Assembly: GCA_002105175.1 (NCBI GenBank)
Contig: MCGE01000009.1
Coordinates: 1,364,001 to 1,428,000 of the forward strand
Reading direction: 5' to 3'
From: Absidia repens
Lineage: Eukaryota > Mucoromycota > Mucoromycetes > Mucorales > Cunninghamellaceae
DNA length: 64,000 nt
This document shows positions 12,751 to 25,500 of the stretch, piece by piece (position 1 is the first letter of the stretch; every line of letters begins with the position of its first letter). A program made the translations under genes and the position numbers. A model generated the notes under the pieces. That model was not told the origin of the DNA, did not search any database, and was given only the letters and a program-made list of their open reading frames with translations.

Positions 12751-14119
12751 TCTGTGGCTCTCGCTGAAGTGTTGTTCTGACCATTTCCCTGATTTTTTGC
12801 GGTAACCTTTTTCATTTCAATGAAATATATATATATATTCCAGAACTTCGCTGTCTTGCTATAGATGACATGGAAGTGCACATCAGAATAGCGATATTAC
12901 CCACAATAACGATTCAATTTCGTTTTCAAGTTGATATCAGCATTGTGGTTCTTACTGTTCTTAACCTCCAGTTGATATTATACCAATAAAAGAATATTAT
13001 AAGCTTGCCATATTCATTACAGCTCTATAATGTTTATCCTCAACGAAAAATTACCATGATGTGAATATTTAAGAGCATTGGAAAGTCTAAAAAGAACGGA
13101 TTTGGTATATTCCACTCCACCAGCCGCTACAAATGATCACGAATACCAAGCATCAGTCAGCGTTGAGTTGCGAAGTCAGCGTCGACTCTAACAATATATG
13201 AATAAATTGGATGAATTCGGCCCATGTTTAGCTGATAGCTCTATTTGAGTGGGTCATCGTTTACTTGACTAGTGTATCCGCGAACAAAGTCTTTGCACAA
13301 ATGTGAGAAATGTTTAACTCCCGTAAAATCATCAATGAGTTTGGGGTGTAAAGCATGAGTAACCTCGAGGCCTGCTCTATTTTACTTTGACAAAATCACA
13401 TCCGAAATTTGGTAAATCTGCTGTGTTTAAAAATGAGCCCATAATCATATGTGAACGAAAGATGATCGCTCGATTGTTTGAAATATAATAACTGGGCCCC
13501 GCAGAATTTAATTTGATTGATGGAGGATGCGTCGGTGGTTTAATACCGAAAATGAAATTTAATCATTTTTAGGTTTTACTAAAAACAGAAAATAATTCGA
13601 AACAAAGATAAACTCACCCAAAATAAATGTTATCAATGAATTGATCTTCGTACAATTCATCATCAGCATTGCACCAATATCCAATGTACTGTTATATATA
13701 TGCACTAGTAGTTACAAAGAAAATGGTGGTTACACGTAAGTGGCAGTGCTATGACCTCTATCCTCATTCCTCCACTTTATGATAATTACATTCATAAATA
13801 AGCATAACCCATATTATAAGTATTTTAATATATCCTTTTGACTTTATACTACCTTTTTTTTTTTTTTTTTTTTTTTTTTGTGATGACCAAGGTATTATAT
13901 AACAGTTATTTCTCTATTTCTCCTCTTTCCTCGATGACTACTTTTTGATTGCCTTTTTAGAAACACGTGAATGAGGTTCCCGAAATTAAAAAAACGAACG
14001 TTACACTCCTTTTAAAAAAGAATCTTTTTCATATTCCAATCTTTTTCATTTAGTTTTTATTTTTTCTTTTTTTCCCTTCTTTTTTGTCTTCAATCGTTAA
14101 ATAAGCACAACCATTTATT

Positions 14120-15080
14120 ATGGCCACTATTGTTACCACACCGCCTCGACGACATGAGTCATTAAAACAAAAACCGCGGTCAACCAAAAATATTAATTAT
14201 CAAGCATCAATCCCTAACAAATCGATCCCAATTCCATCCTATGAATTGAATTCAGCAAAGTCAATGGTAAGAAAAAGCAACACTAATTTTTAGTATAACA
14301 CTATATGCGCTTATTCATAGATTATTGTTCTTTATCTATAGACCTCATCACCAACTTCGACAAGTTTCACCCAACTATCGACTTCGATCGACAATGTTAA
14401 TATGGTAGGAACAACAACTCACGCTTTCCCTATTTTCAAGTTATTTATTTTACAATATTAACCTTTTTTTAGATACGTCCTTTGACACAATCATCCATTG
14501 TACCAAAACCAGTCATCAATATATTACCAACACGAAGTTCCAGTTTAACAAATCCAGTAACCAAAATCTCCGACTCGCAACGCTACCGGTCACCATCATC
14601 ACCACTTCAAACGATTCGAGAACCAACAACTTTCCCGAGAAATAGAGATAGTAACGCGCCTCCTACGTTTTCACAATGCCAAGCCAAAATGTCCTTTACG
14701 GATGACAGTGATGATGATGATAAGCACTCTGAAAAAGTGGATAATGATATCGAATCGGCCATGTTACACTGGAAGCGACAATCAACATTGACCTTGTCAA
14801 AGCCTATACTTAACCATTTGAACTCCGGTTTTGAAGATGAACAATTGAGTTATGCCTTCTTCACTGAGAATACTGAACTTTGGTCCCCGTCATCCATCTT
14901 TGGTGATATAGAGGCTGTTTTGAAGAAGCCGTCCTTTCAAGATAGCTGTCAACAAGCTGCTGATCAACTCTGGATGGAAGATGAAACTCTTGTGCGTCGA
15001 AAAGATATGGCAGCATTCCTAGGGAAAAGGTACATTTGAATGTCCGTCTTTTTTGTGCCAATTCTTCTTTTTTACTAAGT

Positions 15081-15117
<37 letters not shown>

Positions 15118-17221
15118 CAAGCAAACTTTTCCACCACAACGTATTACAATTATATCTTGAAAAATTCGACTTCACTTCGCAGAATTTAGAACAAGCATTC
15201 AGGTAACTAGTTTGTCACTGTCTGTTAGTTGATGGAATAGTTAATGATATACTCACATGTGTTTCCGAAATAAATAGGTTTGTCTGCAGCAAACTTTACT
15301 TCAAAGCGGAAGCTCAGGAAATAGATCGTATCTTGGAAGCCTTTGCCTATCGATATTGGTACTGTAATAAGCAGTCCAAACTTTTATGCAATGCCGGTAA
15401 GGAAAAGAGAGCAGAAAAAAGTATCGATCAATCCTCCAATTCATTCAACGTTCTTCTTGTGTAATATGCATAACATAGATATTGTGTATGCTGTGGTATA
15501 TTCAATGTTGCTTTTGAACACTGACCTCCATATAGTCCATGGCTCCAACCACCACCGTATGTCTAGATCCAGTTTTTGCTCAAATACAATTGCCACTATC
15601 TTGAATAATATCATGTCGGGGGACGAACAGCAACAACGAGCGACTGGTGATATATCAACTTGGAAACAGGAGATGGAAGTGTATCTCAAGGAAACATATA
15701 CGTCTGTTAAATTACAAGGTATTTTACAACCGGGGACAACCAGGTCAAACAAAAATCAAGCGGAACAACATCATCAACAGCAACAAAAGGAATCAGGGGT
15801 GGCTAATACTACAAAATCATTATTTCAACGAATGGGATCCTTGAAACATGCATCATCTCCACGACGTAAAACAAGCGTAAGTCGATTAAAAAAAAAAAGG
15901 TAACGATTTTGGCGCGAAAAGCTTATTTTACTTTTTGAATTTATTATCATAAGGTTGAACAAAGAAAATCATATTCACATGTTGAACAAATGCCAGAACT
16001 CGAAGGACGAATACGTTACAGGACAAATGGTGATACTCGGCGCCGGAACACCAAATCATCACTCACCACTTATGATTGGCACGAAGCTTGGTTAACATTA
16101 CATCATCAAGGTCATCTACGTTTGGAAAAGCAACAAATTGTACCTTCACGCTTGGTAAGCTGAAAACGAAAAAAAATTACCCACGGGAGAGAAAGAATGA
16201 GCGGGGTTATATCGGAATGCATGTAGAAAGAACAGGGGAAGAAGCACAATCATCAAAACATATGTTTCTAATTTTTTATTTCATCAATAGATAAGGCAGA
16301 CGAATCAGCATTCTTCGTGGGAATTGGATCTTGGATACAGCTGGGTAGCACGTGAAGCACCCATTCTTCTTCGCCACGATCACAACCGATATCATTCACC
16401 TGGCTCACTTCTAGCGACCTTCCATCTGATGTTAGGAAATGGAACTTGGTATGAAATTGAATGTGAAGATCAAGACAAAGTGGACACATGGGTCAGCCGT
16501 ATACAACTCAGAGCGGCGATGGTAACGAATATTACATTTATGAAGCCACCTATTAGCAGCGACATGTATGGTTGGGAAGCAAACCTTATGGAACAATACG
16601 ATCACCTTGACTCTTGTACAATATCAACATGGGAACCGCATTTGCCATCAACAACTACACGAATTTCTTCTTCATCCTCATCATCATCATCATCATCATC
16701 ATCATCGTCATCATCGTCATCATCATCATCAGCTTTTTCCGAAATCAACATTATTAATTATCAACAGACTGGGATACAACAGCACTTGATTATCCTTCAA
16801 GAAGAACATCATCTTCACTCTACATTATTCTCTCCGATCTCGAAGGTACCTTTTAGTTGCACATGGAAGTTGGAGGAGGGGTGGGGGCACGAGAGAGGGT
16901 TTACGACATGATACTGAAATGTGATACGTTCTTTTATGTTGTTTACTTTAGATACCGACGATCTATCACACACAAAAGGCACAGATTATTACCAATTGGC
17001 ATGAAAAGAACAATTACTTGATTCAAGAAATGGAAAAGTACGAGCTGTATGACAAGGCGTTACAAAATCATAAGGCATCCTTAATATCCCCATTATCTCC
17101 CTCACTCTCATCTAGAACTTGTAGTGATCCCCTCTCCCTCTTAGCAATAGACGATCATGACTACTCATTTGACTTGTTTGATGAAATAAGTCATTCCTTG
17201 AAGCATGTATCTTTAGAGTAG
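14120..17221 (+). CDS. Sec7-PH domain ARF guanine-nucleotide exchange factor (EFA6/PSD type)
   Basis: Exchange factor for ARF GTPases in membrane and cortical traffic. Nine exons: 14120-14266, 14342-14404, 14473-15029, 15122-15202, 15278-15396, 15479-15876, 15954-16154, 16291-16845, 16952-17221; total 796 residues. Sec7 spans about residues 215-395: MEDETLVRRKDMAAFLGK, KLFHHNVLQLYLEKFDF, AEAQEIDRILEAFAYRYWYCN (the Glu here sits where EFA6/PSD proteins carry GETQERERVL), and MLLLNTDLHIVHG...RMSRSSF. The PH domain follows (about 470-590: EGRIRYR, WHEAWLTLHHQGHLRLE, ECEDQDKVDTWVSRIQL). A poly-Ser run (about 645-672) and a C-terminal helix (NNYLIQEMEKYELYDKAL) complete it. A short N-terminal Ser/Pro-rich region lacks domains. 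AATAAAA lies 29 bp after the stop. Confidence 0.92.
16660..16735 (+). repeat. TCA/TCG trinucleotide repeat encoding poly-Ser
   Basis: In-frame serine-coding microsatellite inside the Sec7-PH gene, linking the PH domain to the C-terminal helix; probably length-variable between strains. Confidence 0.9.
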
Positions 17222-18269
17222 TTATATTTTTATTTTGACTTATTTTACCAATAAAATCAATGTACAACATGGAAAAACAAAATTGTTTCCGTCTCTTTTC
17301 TTACTTGTTTTAGACTACTCTTATATGATTTTATTCTGTGGTTTATAAAATGGCCAATTGTATTAATAATAGAGATTATACTGGGGCGATTGACTGGATG
17401 TGATTGAAACGGAGAGGATGTGCTTGTGCAAAAGTCCCCGACAACCTTTGTTTAAGCCCGAAAGAACAAAAAGACACAAAAAAAAAGGGTATAATTTAGA
17501 AAAAGCTGACTTTAGATTTCATGGATGAGTTCCCACGCATCTTTATTTGGCAAAGAGATTCGGAACGGTGTGGAGAGATAAGAAAAAAAAAATGTCAGCC
17601 CTTCATTTACACTAATGCCATTATATGGAGAGAACGAAAGGGGTAATCGGAACTTTAAGCATGTGTCAAATCAAATCGAGTTTTCTTATCAGGGAGCCGA
17701 AAATGGGAACAAGTAAGCATCTATTATATAATTCGACGATCTTATCAGTCTACTTGACTGTGAACCGCTCCTGCGTTCTCTGCAGAGAAGAGGTGTTCCG
17801 GTTTGATCGTTTTAATAGAGACACTACTGATTCAAAAGATCTTATCATATCTTTCATACTAAGACCATGTATTATAGCTTTTTTGACGCGAACAATGCTT
17901 CGAGTCAATTTCAAACCACGATGGGGGATTTTTTTTTGTTTTTGACATTTAGAGCCAGAGATAGAAAAACCAAAGTAATGACAATGATTTTTGCCTGGGA
18001 AATACTGGTGGGAAAATACAGCTGTATTAGAAAAACATAGTAACTTCATGTGATAAGATCCAAACCCTGACCATCTTATCAGTGTGGGTTGTTTTATTTT
18101 CTCCATCAACAACTCTTAACAAATCCCCCATTTCTATTCCCGAATTTTTTCTTTATAAAATCACTCAATTTATATTTCTCTCCTTCTTTTTTCCTTTTTC
18201 TACTTTTTTTCTCTCTTTTTATTTTCTCCTGTTTATCTTCTTTTTTCTTTTTCCTTCCCCATATCTATT
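17222..18269 (+). promoter_or_regulatory. Upstream region of the CSL gene
   Basis: This 1 kb gap lies between two plus-strand genes. It contains a CSL-consensus site (listed separately), several GATAAG/CTTATC motifs (near 17683, 17742, 17841, 18052 and 18075), and a dense pyrimidine tract from about 18165 to 18262 running up to the ATG, as is common at fungal promoters. No ORF with protein character was found. Confidence 0.5.
18008..18014 (+). promoter_or_regulatory. CSL-binding consensus GTGGGAA
   Basis: GTGGGAA matches the canonical CSL recognition sequence GTG(A/G)GAA and lies about 255 bp upstream of the start codon of a CSL-family gene. A single 7-mer can occur by chance in 1 kb; autoregulation is only a suggestion. 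Confidence 0.4.
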
Positions 18270-20441
18270 ATGAATCAAGATTCCCATATCATATCACAGC
18301 AAGTATTTGGATCCAGCAAAAAGTTACAATTCATTGGTGTATCACCTATGGATTCTTTGCTTAACGCTATAGATAGTGCGCACCCCATTCACCTTCCAAA
18401 ACCTGAAAATATCACCAAACGCAACATGTCAATTGAATCCATGTTAGATTCTGATGCCACTTTTGAACACAACTACAATCAACATCACAGATCGCCTTCT
18501 TTCAACAGCATCAGTAGTACCTCGGCTCCAGTTACCTCTACTCCAACAACAGTGAAACGACCTTGGCTTTCAGCTACATATGACGACCGACTACATAAAC
18601 ACCGACGACATGAAAGTGAATTCAAATCACCACCTTTACAGCAACAACATACACCAAAACGAATGACAACCATCACCTGCCTTCACGCCGCTGTAGCTCA
18701 GAAGTCATATGGATCTGAAAAACGATTTTTATGCCCTCCACCTACAATCGCAATTCAACACCATCATCAACATGCTTCACTTCCAACAATCACTATGTCT
18801 GTACTTGCTGAAGGAAATGAACGATCAGTCGAACAGCGCACTTCTTTGGATGAGAACAACAATGGCAATTTCAAATACCTTCATGTGACTGGATCAGCCA
18901 AGACAAAGCAATTTTGCCTTCGCGTCAATATGTTTCACCTGTCTACACCCAATACCTCAGCAAATCAAACTTCTGTTGTTAATATGAATGGTCCTCCTTT
19001 TGCCACCTTCTTCTCATCGCCCATATCAATCATCTCCAAACCATCCAAAAAAACAGCTAAGGCGCGAAATGTTTCCAGTTGCATCTTCACCACATCACAA
19101 ATCTCCTTGTTCAATCGAATCAACTCTCAAACAGTACGAACAAAATACCTCACCTCAGCATCGTCATCAGACACTCATGAACAACAACGAAAAGAGCTTT
19201 GTGCGAAGAACTCATCCTGGTCAGCATTCGATATCATTTTGGTCCGACAACCCACTCCGCCGCCTCAACACACATTATCACATAACCATCATCATTATCA
19301 TCACCATCATCAACCTTCTGTAGCTACTGCTGGTGTGCCTTTGACTTATGGAACTGAAATCATCCTCAAGGACTCTCAATCCGGTGTGTGCTCTCAACCT
19401 GTGATCATTCGAAAGGTGGATAAGGGGGCGATTTCTCCTGATGCTTTTGGGCCTGTCAGTCAAATGCAAAAGATCGCTCTGCAATTGGCATCTTCGGTGG
19501 ATTCTTCTGATGGATCTGTGTATCTCAGTGCAAATGGAAATGCTATTCAAGAAGCCAACAAACCCTGTCAAGATTTGGATGAAAGCAACAACAATATCAA
19601 CGGCAACAGCAGTGGTAATGGTATCAATCACACACATGCAAGCACTTGGCTCGACTACTGTGTCTCGAAACGTGTCCCTGATCCTAAAAGCAAGGATGGT
19701 GCATGTTTGGAAAAAGTGGATGACTATCTCTGTTGGACTATCGTCGGTATTGCCAAATTCGAATATACAATTGAAGAACCAATCGCACCAACAGCTGGGC
19801 TATCACCCATCGCATCATCACCATCATCAGCATCTTCACCAACATCACCGCTCTCCCCCATCGCATCATCACCACCTTCATTCTACAACAACACCCATCG
19901 GCCCAACGACATCTCTTCACCGCCTTATCAAACAAACAACCTCAAGTATCACCAATCTCGCCAACAAGATATTCTGCCTCGACTACTTCAGCCATCCCCA
20001 CCTCCTTCACCACCAAGAACGATTGTACCTTTTCCTATGGTTTCGTCTGTATCTTATGTAGAAAAGCAGCATACGTTAGATTTGGTTGGTCAGCATCTTG
20101 TACAGCATCTTCCCAGCTCGGCATATCCTCATTTACTTGAATTTTGGCTAGGCGGCGCCCATGGCCCTCTTCCAAGTGTCAAACAACAGCAACAGCAGCA
20201 TTCGGTGACAAATGGCAATATTGAATTGTCGTTGACATTACCTCATACCCAGGACTTTTTGGTGGCACATCATGATTTGTTGGTCAATAAGAATTCTCAA
20301 GGGGACCGTCTGGTGGAATTGCCGTTGCTCATGGTACGAAAGGACAATGTGGTGTATCATTCTGGAAAATCTGTTGCTTGCCATGTCAAATCGAATGGCG
20401 ATACGCATTGGACGATCGTGGATGTCACAGTGGCAAAATGA
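18270..20441 (+). CDS. CSL (CBF1/RBP-J/Su(H)/LAG-1) family transcription factor
   Basis: Sequence-specific DNA-binding protein; metazoan members are Notch effectors, while fungal members (Cbf11/Cbf12 in fission yeast) act without Notch in adhesion, cell cycle and lipid genes. The gene is a single 723-residue exon. The Rel-like N-terminal block has KSYGSEKRFLCPPPTIAI at about 148-165. The beta-trefoil region has KPSKKTAKARNVSSCIF and SLFNRINSQTVRTKYLT (about 258-300), WSAFDIILV, and YGTEIILKDSQSG followed by QPVIIRKVDKG (about 355-387). LCWTIVGIAKFEYTIEEP is at about 490. The C-terminal IPT/Rel-homology part has PFPMVSSVSYVEKQHTLDLVG (about 585-605) and ends WTIVDVTVAK. Ser/Pro- and His-rich inserts separate the blocks, as in other fungal CSL proteins. 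Intronless, unlike most neighbours. Confidence 0.92.
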   Translation: MNQDSHIISQQVFGSSKKLQFIGVSPMDSLLNAIDSAHPIHLPKPENITKRNMSIESMLDSDATFEHNYNQHHRSPSFNSISSTSAPVTSTPTTVKRPWLSATYDDRLHKHRRHESEFKSPPLQQQHTPKRMTTITCLHAAVAQKSYGSEKRFLCPPPTIAIQHHHQHASLPTITMSVLAEGNERSVEQRTSLDENNNGNFKYLHVTGSAKTKQFCLRVNMFHLSTPNTSANQTSVVNMNGPPFATFFSSPISIISKPSKKTAKARNVSSCIFTTSQISLFNRINSQTVRTKYLTSASSSDTHEQQRKELCAKNSSWSAFDIILVRQPTPPPQHTLSHNHHHYHHHHQPSVATAGVPLTYGTEIILKDSQSGVCSQPVIIRKVDKGAISPDAFGPVSQMQKIALQLASSVDSSDGSVYLSANGNAIQEANKPCQDLDESNNNINGNSSGNGINHTHASTWLDYCVSKRVPDPKSKDGACLEKVDDYLCWTIVGIAKFEYTIEEPIAPTAGLSPIASSPSSASSPTSPLSPIASSPPSFYNNTHRPNDISSPPYQTNNLKYHQSRQQDILPRLLQPSPPPSPPRTIVPFPMVSSVSYVEKQHTLDLVGQHLVQHLPSSAYPHLLEFWLGGAHGPLPSVKQQQQQHSVTNGNIELSLTLPHTQDFLVAHHDLLVNKNSQGDRLVELPLLMVRKDNVVYHSGKSVACHVKSNGDTHWTIVDVTVAK

Positions 20442-20850
20442 TATGCCCCCCTCTGGTGTCAATAGGATCTCTCATTTTATCCCCTGTCTGTCATTTTAGT
20501 TAGTGTATTTTTATTTTTATATTTTTTTATAGTTATTCTTTATTTTATTTTGTATATGTTCTTATTATCCTCGTCGTCCTTTCCTTAGTTTTTATATATC
20601 TCAAGGATGCCTTTTATTTTAATGTGTAGTATATTGTCACCTATATTTTTTATATCCTTCTCTTTTGTATATTTGTATTATGTCTTCTTTCAATAAATTT
20701 TGTCCATGCCTTTTTATCTAGTATTTTATGTGGTTATTTTATTCACGAATGATATGTGCATAGGTGACCAAGGAGCGTCGTTTGGGTAAAGCGGGTGAAT
20801 AGGGGTTTCCTGAGAACTAAATTCTCACCAGAGGCGAATATTTTTTCAAA
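20442..20850. other. 3' flank of CSL gene
   Basis: T-rich untranslated region with a polyadenylation-type AATAAA at about 20692. Nothing else recognisable before the repeat begins. Confidence 0.4.
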
Positions 20851-21190
20851 TTCCGCACACGTGGTATTTTTACTTTTCCCAGCTCAACTTTTCTCGTCGC
20901 TCTTTCTTCCCTTTTTTTTTTTTTTTTTTTTTCCTTATCTTTTCTTCATCTTCCAACTCCTTTGAGGTCATGATGACCATAGCTTAGTGTCAGGACTAGT
21001 CTAGAAGGGGTTTCAGCTCAGGGATTGCAAGATGCATGGGGAAACCCTTTCATTTTAGATTCAAGAATTAGAACCACCATTAATTAGTTGGCTTTTTAGA
21101 GCCTTCATAGCTTAGTTTAGTATTAGTTTGTTATTGCTTGTATCTAATTTTGAATAAAAGTACGTCTGTTTTTATTTACTTCAATGAAAA
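20851..21190 (+). repeat. Dispersed repeat family, copy 3 (core)
   Basis: Plus-oriented copy: TTCCGCACACGTG with CACGTG at 20858-20863, Y-rich spacer with a T tract, GTGTCAGGACTAGTCTAGAAG, both inverted-repeat arms, and an AATAAAA block near 21153. An extension with GTGTTGACCATT and TTGACCATTCTTCAGATCT subunits and AATAAAATATA blocks continues to about 21570. Confidence 0.85.
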
Positions 21191-22504
21191 ATGTCCCATC
21201 CGTATCTAAATTTTGTGCAATAGCTCCCTTTTCTACCACAACCATAACCATCACCACGTTTGACTAGTGTTGACCATTGCTATGCTTCAATAAAATATAT
21301 CCCCCCGTGATCGTTCTCATTCGCTAAACAGTACTGTAAACAATGCGAAGTCTCATTTATACAGTTGTCTCTTTAGATTAGTGGAATGGTATTGACCATT
21401 CTTCAGATCTCAACATGCTCCCAATGCTTTCCCCCAGAGATTTTACCATTACGACTCTTGCTCCAATGAGCCCATCGCCTTTAGTTTTAGTATCTACTAC
21501 CAAATATACCTCAATAAAATATACATTTTTCTTAACCACACTATGACCCACTGCAGAGTAAACAATGCCGCCCTTGTATCTGTATTGAGAGTGTCCTACC
21601 AATCACTTTTTCTATTATTCACCCGCATTGACTATATTTTCCCCACCCTGAATGAAGCTGTCATTACAGAGCACGTTTAACTGTACTTTAGTGTATCTAT
21701 CACTCATTACCCCTATCTCCAGAAATTTAGTGACTGGTTGACAGTTTTGCGACACTTATTGTGAAATGTGGCTCTACTGCTGCCCCCCCATTTATGTTCA
21801 TCAGCCCAAGGCTAAGCCGACAACATAGTCTCCACTGGACGGAACATATTGTATCTATCCAGCTCTTTTTTTTTTTTTTGCATGTGGTATAATAACAGAA
21901 CAGTAAAAAAAAAAAAAAAAAAATAAAGAAGGGGGTGGATATGGGAGGATATCTAATTTTATCGTAAAACCACACTTCAACAACTACACCCCACTGACGC
22001 CGAATAGCCTATTTTCTTCAAGTGTGAGAATGTTTTGGAATTGAATATAAAAAAGTTCAACAATTGAGGTATCCTATAGATTCTTGCCGACGATCAACAT
22101 AAAGAGATTTAAATTTGTTGCTGCCATGTATTTATTGAATTGTTGTATGGGATAGTATATGATATATGATCTAAAATTTAACAACGCCGCAAACATCAAA
22201 ATAAAACAAGTTCAAATAATGTAAAATGGATCATTTATATAGTAAATCAATGATAGTTGGATTGTTTTTATTAAAGTCGGTTATAAAACTAAGAATTACA
22301 AAAGAGTGTGTAAAAAAGAGGGGAGTGGAAGAGGAAGAGACATACTACTAGATCATGATAAACAGTAGGAAACTATGTGTGGAGAAGGGGTGATGATGTA
22401 TATAATTTATGGTGAATAAAAATAAATAGTGTAAAAAAGGGGGGGGGGTGTACTGCAAGCTAAATAGAATGGGCCAATTCCATAAGTCTCATGTATCAAG
22501 CTTT
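21191..22504. other. Repeat extension and AT-rich intergenic DNA
   Basis: Up to about 21570 this is the extension of repeat copy 3, ending near CACTATGACCCA. Beyond that are two homopolymer tracts (T near 21867-21879, A near 21905-21922), a G run near 22440-22447, and no gene signal. The BRWD-like gene ends just beyond on the other strand. Confidence 0.5.
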
Positions 22505-25500
22505 TCACTCAGATTCATCATCATCAATAAAGGCATCAGATTCATCGTCGGAGGGTTCATCCATGGCAACATCCTTTGTTTCTGGACCACTTTCTTCAGA
22601 TTCTTGTAGGTTCGTGTCGCTATAAGCATCATCTTCTTCATCTTGTGTTTTGCGTGTCCGACCAATCGAGAGAGGTAGTTGTAAATCTATTCAAGAAAAA
22701 TATCTATTAGCGTCATATGTTCTGCTTTTAATTTCGTGTTTTTGTAAAAAATTACTTACTAGTCATACGTGATTTGAAAAAGGTTGCCATACGTCCAGCG
22801 TTCTTGTATGCTAAAGATGTTTGATGGTTATAGTTCTGCGCATTTTTTCGAATCAGATCAACATCATCTATAATCGCCTGGTTGGAAAAGAGAAACAAAA
22901 AAGGAAGGATGAACAATAGCCCAAGAGCCTTGGTTTGGAGTGTCATATATATATATATAAATGATTTACCTCAAATTGTCGGTAATATCCATTGTTCAGA
23001 CGCATCTTCACCATATCCAGGCATATAGGATAAGCAATTTTTGACAAGTAGTTTGAGTAATCGTAATAGTCGACTTGGTGAACATACAAGAAGAAATCTT
23101 CGGTGTTGATGATCCAGTTCAAAACGTCTTTTGCACGTTGAATTTGGTGATCGCTCAAGCTCGGTCCAACATCATACCAATCAGAGAAGTTTTCACCGGT
23201 AGGTACCACTTCCCAAGGGCTCAGATCTTCAGGCGGCGAGGAATCATCGTCCCTACAATAGATGTTAAAAAAAGTCATTAGTAAAAATCACATCTTACAA
23301 CATCCAAAGATATCACATGCCCAATTCATCATTGTTTTCTTTTTCCTAACCATATAATATGATAGCATGCCCAAGGACTCAGCGACCGAGCCTTATGCCA
23401 GTACATTCCAGTCTGATTCACGGTCGATACACGACCCGTATATTTGCCAACATCATACATAGCATCCACACGTTGATGACGATCAGCACGACCAAAAAAG
23501 ATAGCCATGGAGGCCCAGAATCGTTCCCACAGCACCAAAAACTCAGGGCACCCATCTTCATCCGAATATTCGATAGTGATTTCAGAGACGTTGTTGCTTT
23601 TTTCACCATTGCGATAAGAGGCTGCACCAGATGATGAGGATGATGGGGAAACCCAACGAGGTGTAGCATGGTTGTTCAATACGTCCCGCAAGTTGACTAA
23701 TTCTTGAACCCGGAATTTGAGACGACAAAAGCACGGAGGTCCAACATGCCAAGAGAGACCCGTCACAATACCGAATACCACTGGATCGTTGGTGTGCATA
23801 TCAGGTCCATATTTTTCATCGAAGAATTCCCGCATTTCAGAGTTTTCCCAATATTGTCGATGCCCTTCCACAAATAATACCACCCGATCGCCCATCTGCG
23901 GCAGATATTTCTCCATCGAGCGCTGTGTCATGCTGATCCAAGCTGAAGGTGCATACATTTTGATTTCGTCCTTTGTCAAGTCGCGAAGTGTGTTGGTACG
24001 ATGGATTGGTTTACGGATCACAGGTTTGCTGACGGTTGCCCTTTTCTTCCCTTTATCTTTGCTGCTAGCTTTGGATGCGCTTGCGGACGTAGATTGTTGT
24101 GTGTGTTGCTGTGATGACCTAGTTTGGCGTCCAGTAGCAGGGTTTGTTGATGCGGCAGTTTGTAACCTTGTTGCTGTCGATATCACTTCCTCTTCTTCGC
24201 TATCGGATGATTTCGGTTGCATTCTTCGCTTGCCGGTTTTCCGTGTTGGTGGATCCATAAAATCGTCGTCTTCGGCGTAATCCACAACTGTTGATCTTGA
24301 CCTAGTTGCACTTCGTCTTGTTGCTGTTGATGCTGTTGCTGATGTTGAAGGACCTGCTTCAATTCCAGGACTTGCTGTAGATCGCTGGACATCATCACCA
24401 GAATCCGTAACTTCCACCAAGTCATCTTCTGATGATTCATCAATGTCGTCTGGGTCACTTTCAATATAGGATTTGCGTGTCATTTGTGTTCGTCGTCTGG
24501 GTCTGACAGGTGCATCTTCATCATCGCTTTGAATCTGTAGTTCCCGTCTTCGTTTTCTAGTGTTACGTTCCGTCCGACGTCCACCGTTGTTGTTGCGTCC
24601 CGCTGAAATGCCAGTACTTGATGATAATTGATCCCTTCTGCTAGATAATCGTGTGGAGGTTCTTCCACCAATTCTTGGTGAAACATCTTCTTCAGAGTAA
24701 TCAGGGGAGTTGGAATCTTGTCTACGTCGACCAGCCCTGCTTCGAGTCACCGGGAGTCTATCTTCCGATTCAAATTCATCAAATGGTTCCGCGTAGGCAG
24801 TCGAAGCAAATTCGTCTGAGCCACCATCGCCTTCCGCATCGCTGTCTTCGTCACTACTTTGATCCCGTCGACCACTTGGTGCTTCTTCTTCACGGTAATC
24901 TTCATCATTGGAGTCATCAGGTAATAGGTAAGCCTGTGCCGCAGGGATTGGGAACTGGAAAGGAGGAAGAGTCGTACCAGTACCAGTGCCAGCTTCATTT
25001 TCATCGTCGTCATCGTTCTTAACAAAGTCTCGTCGTCGCTTTGCAATTTGAGCACGATCCATTACCGGTAATGGGGGAGTAGATTCTGCCTTGCTGTTTT
25101 GTTCGTCATTGTCATAACATACAGAGCGTTGGGTGTCTTCCGTATCAAAGGTAGCTGATTGAATTGTGATGTCGCGCCCATATCCACGTCTTGGTTGGTG
25201 AGGGTATTCGATACCTTGTAGGTCGATGATAGGTGTTGGAGCCAATCGATCCGTTGGTAGATTCGTTTGTTCGTCAACAAAAGTGCCATCACTGGAATAC
25301 CTTACGGGAAGATAGTCATTGTAGAAGTATTGTCCACGGGTCCAGTTCTTTGTTTGGGCATAGTCCTTGTCCAGTCCATTGATACCGAATAGTGTACAGT
25401 TGCCTTCATCATCTGTGATAGCGTACTTCATACCGTCCTTCGAGAATTTGCAGTCCAAAAACACCCTGTCACGATGATTTCGCCATGTAATCACATTTTG

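Larger units (their letters stand above)
9099..14119. other. Gene-poor 5 kb interval with gene-like debris and one repeat copy
   Basis: No complete gene could be built here. It contains a (TA)n microsatellite near 9669-9690, exon-like but interrupted segments at about 9990-11230 and 11560-12010 (listed separately), repeat copy 2 with its extension (about 12105-12750), and a T tract at about 13857-13879 upstream of the ArfGEF gene. The remainder (12760-13850) shows only short frames and no recognisable motif. Confidence 0.55.

Noticed and set aside
16568..16789. His-repeat ORF overlapping the Sec7-PH gene
   Set aside because: Frame shadow of the TCA repeat; the Ser-coding frame is the one continuous with the PH domain.
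24183..25055. Several open frames antisense or out of frame to the BRWD-like exon (for example QQQ- and MKM-rich frames)
   Set aside because: Shadow frames of a long low-complexity coding exon; the real frame carries WD, tudor-like and bromodomain motifs.
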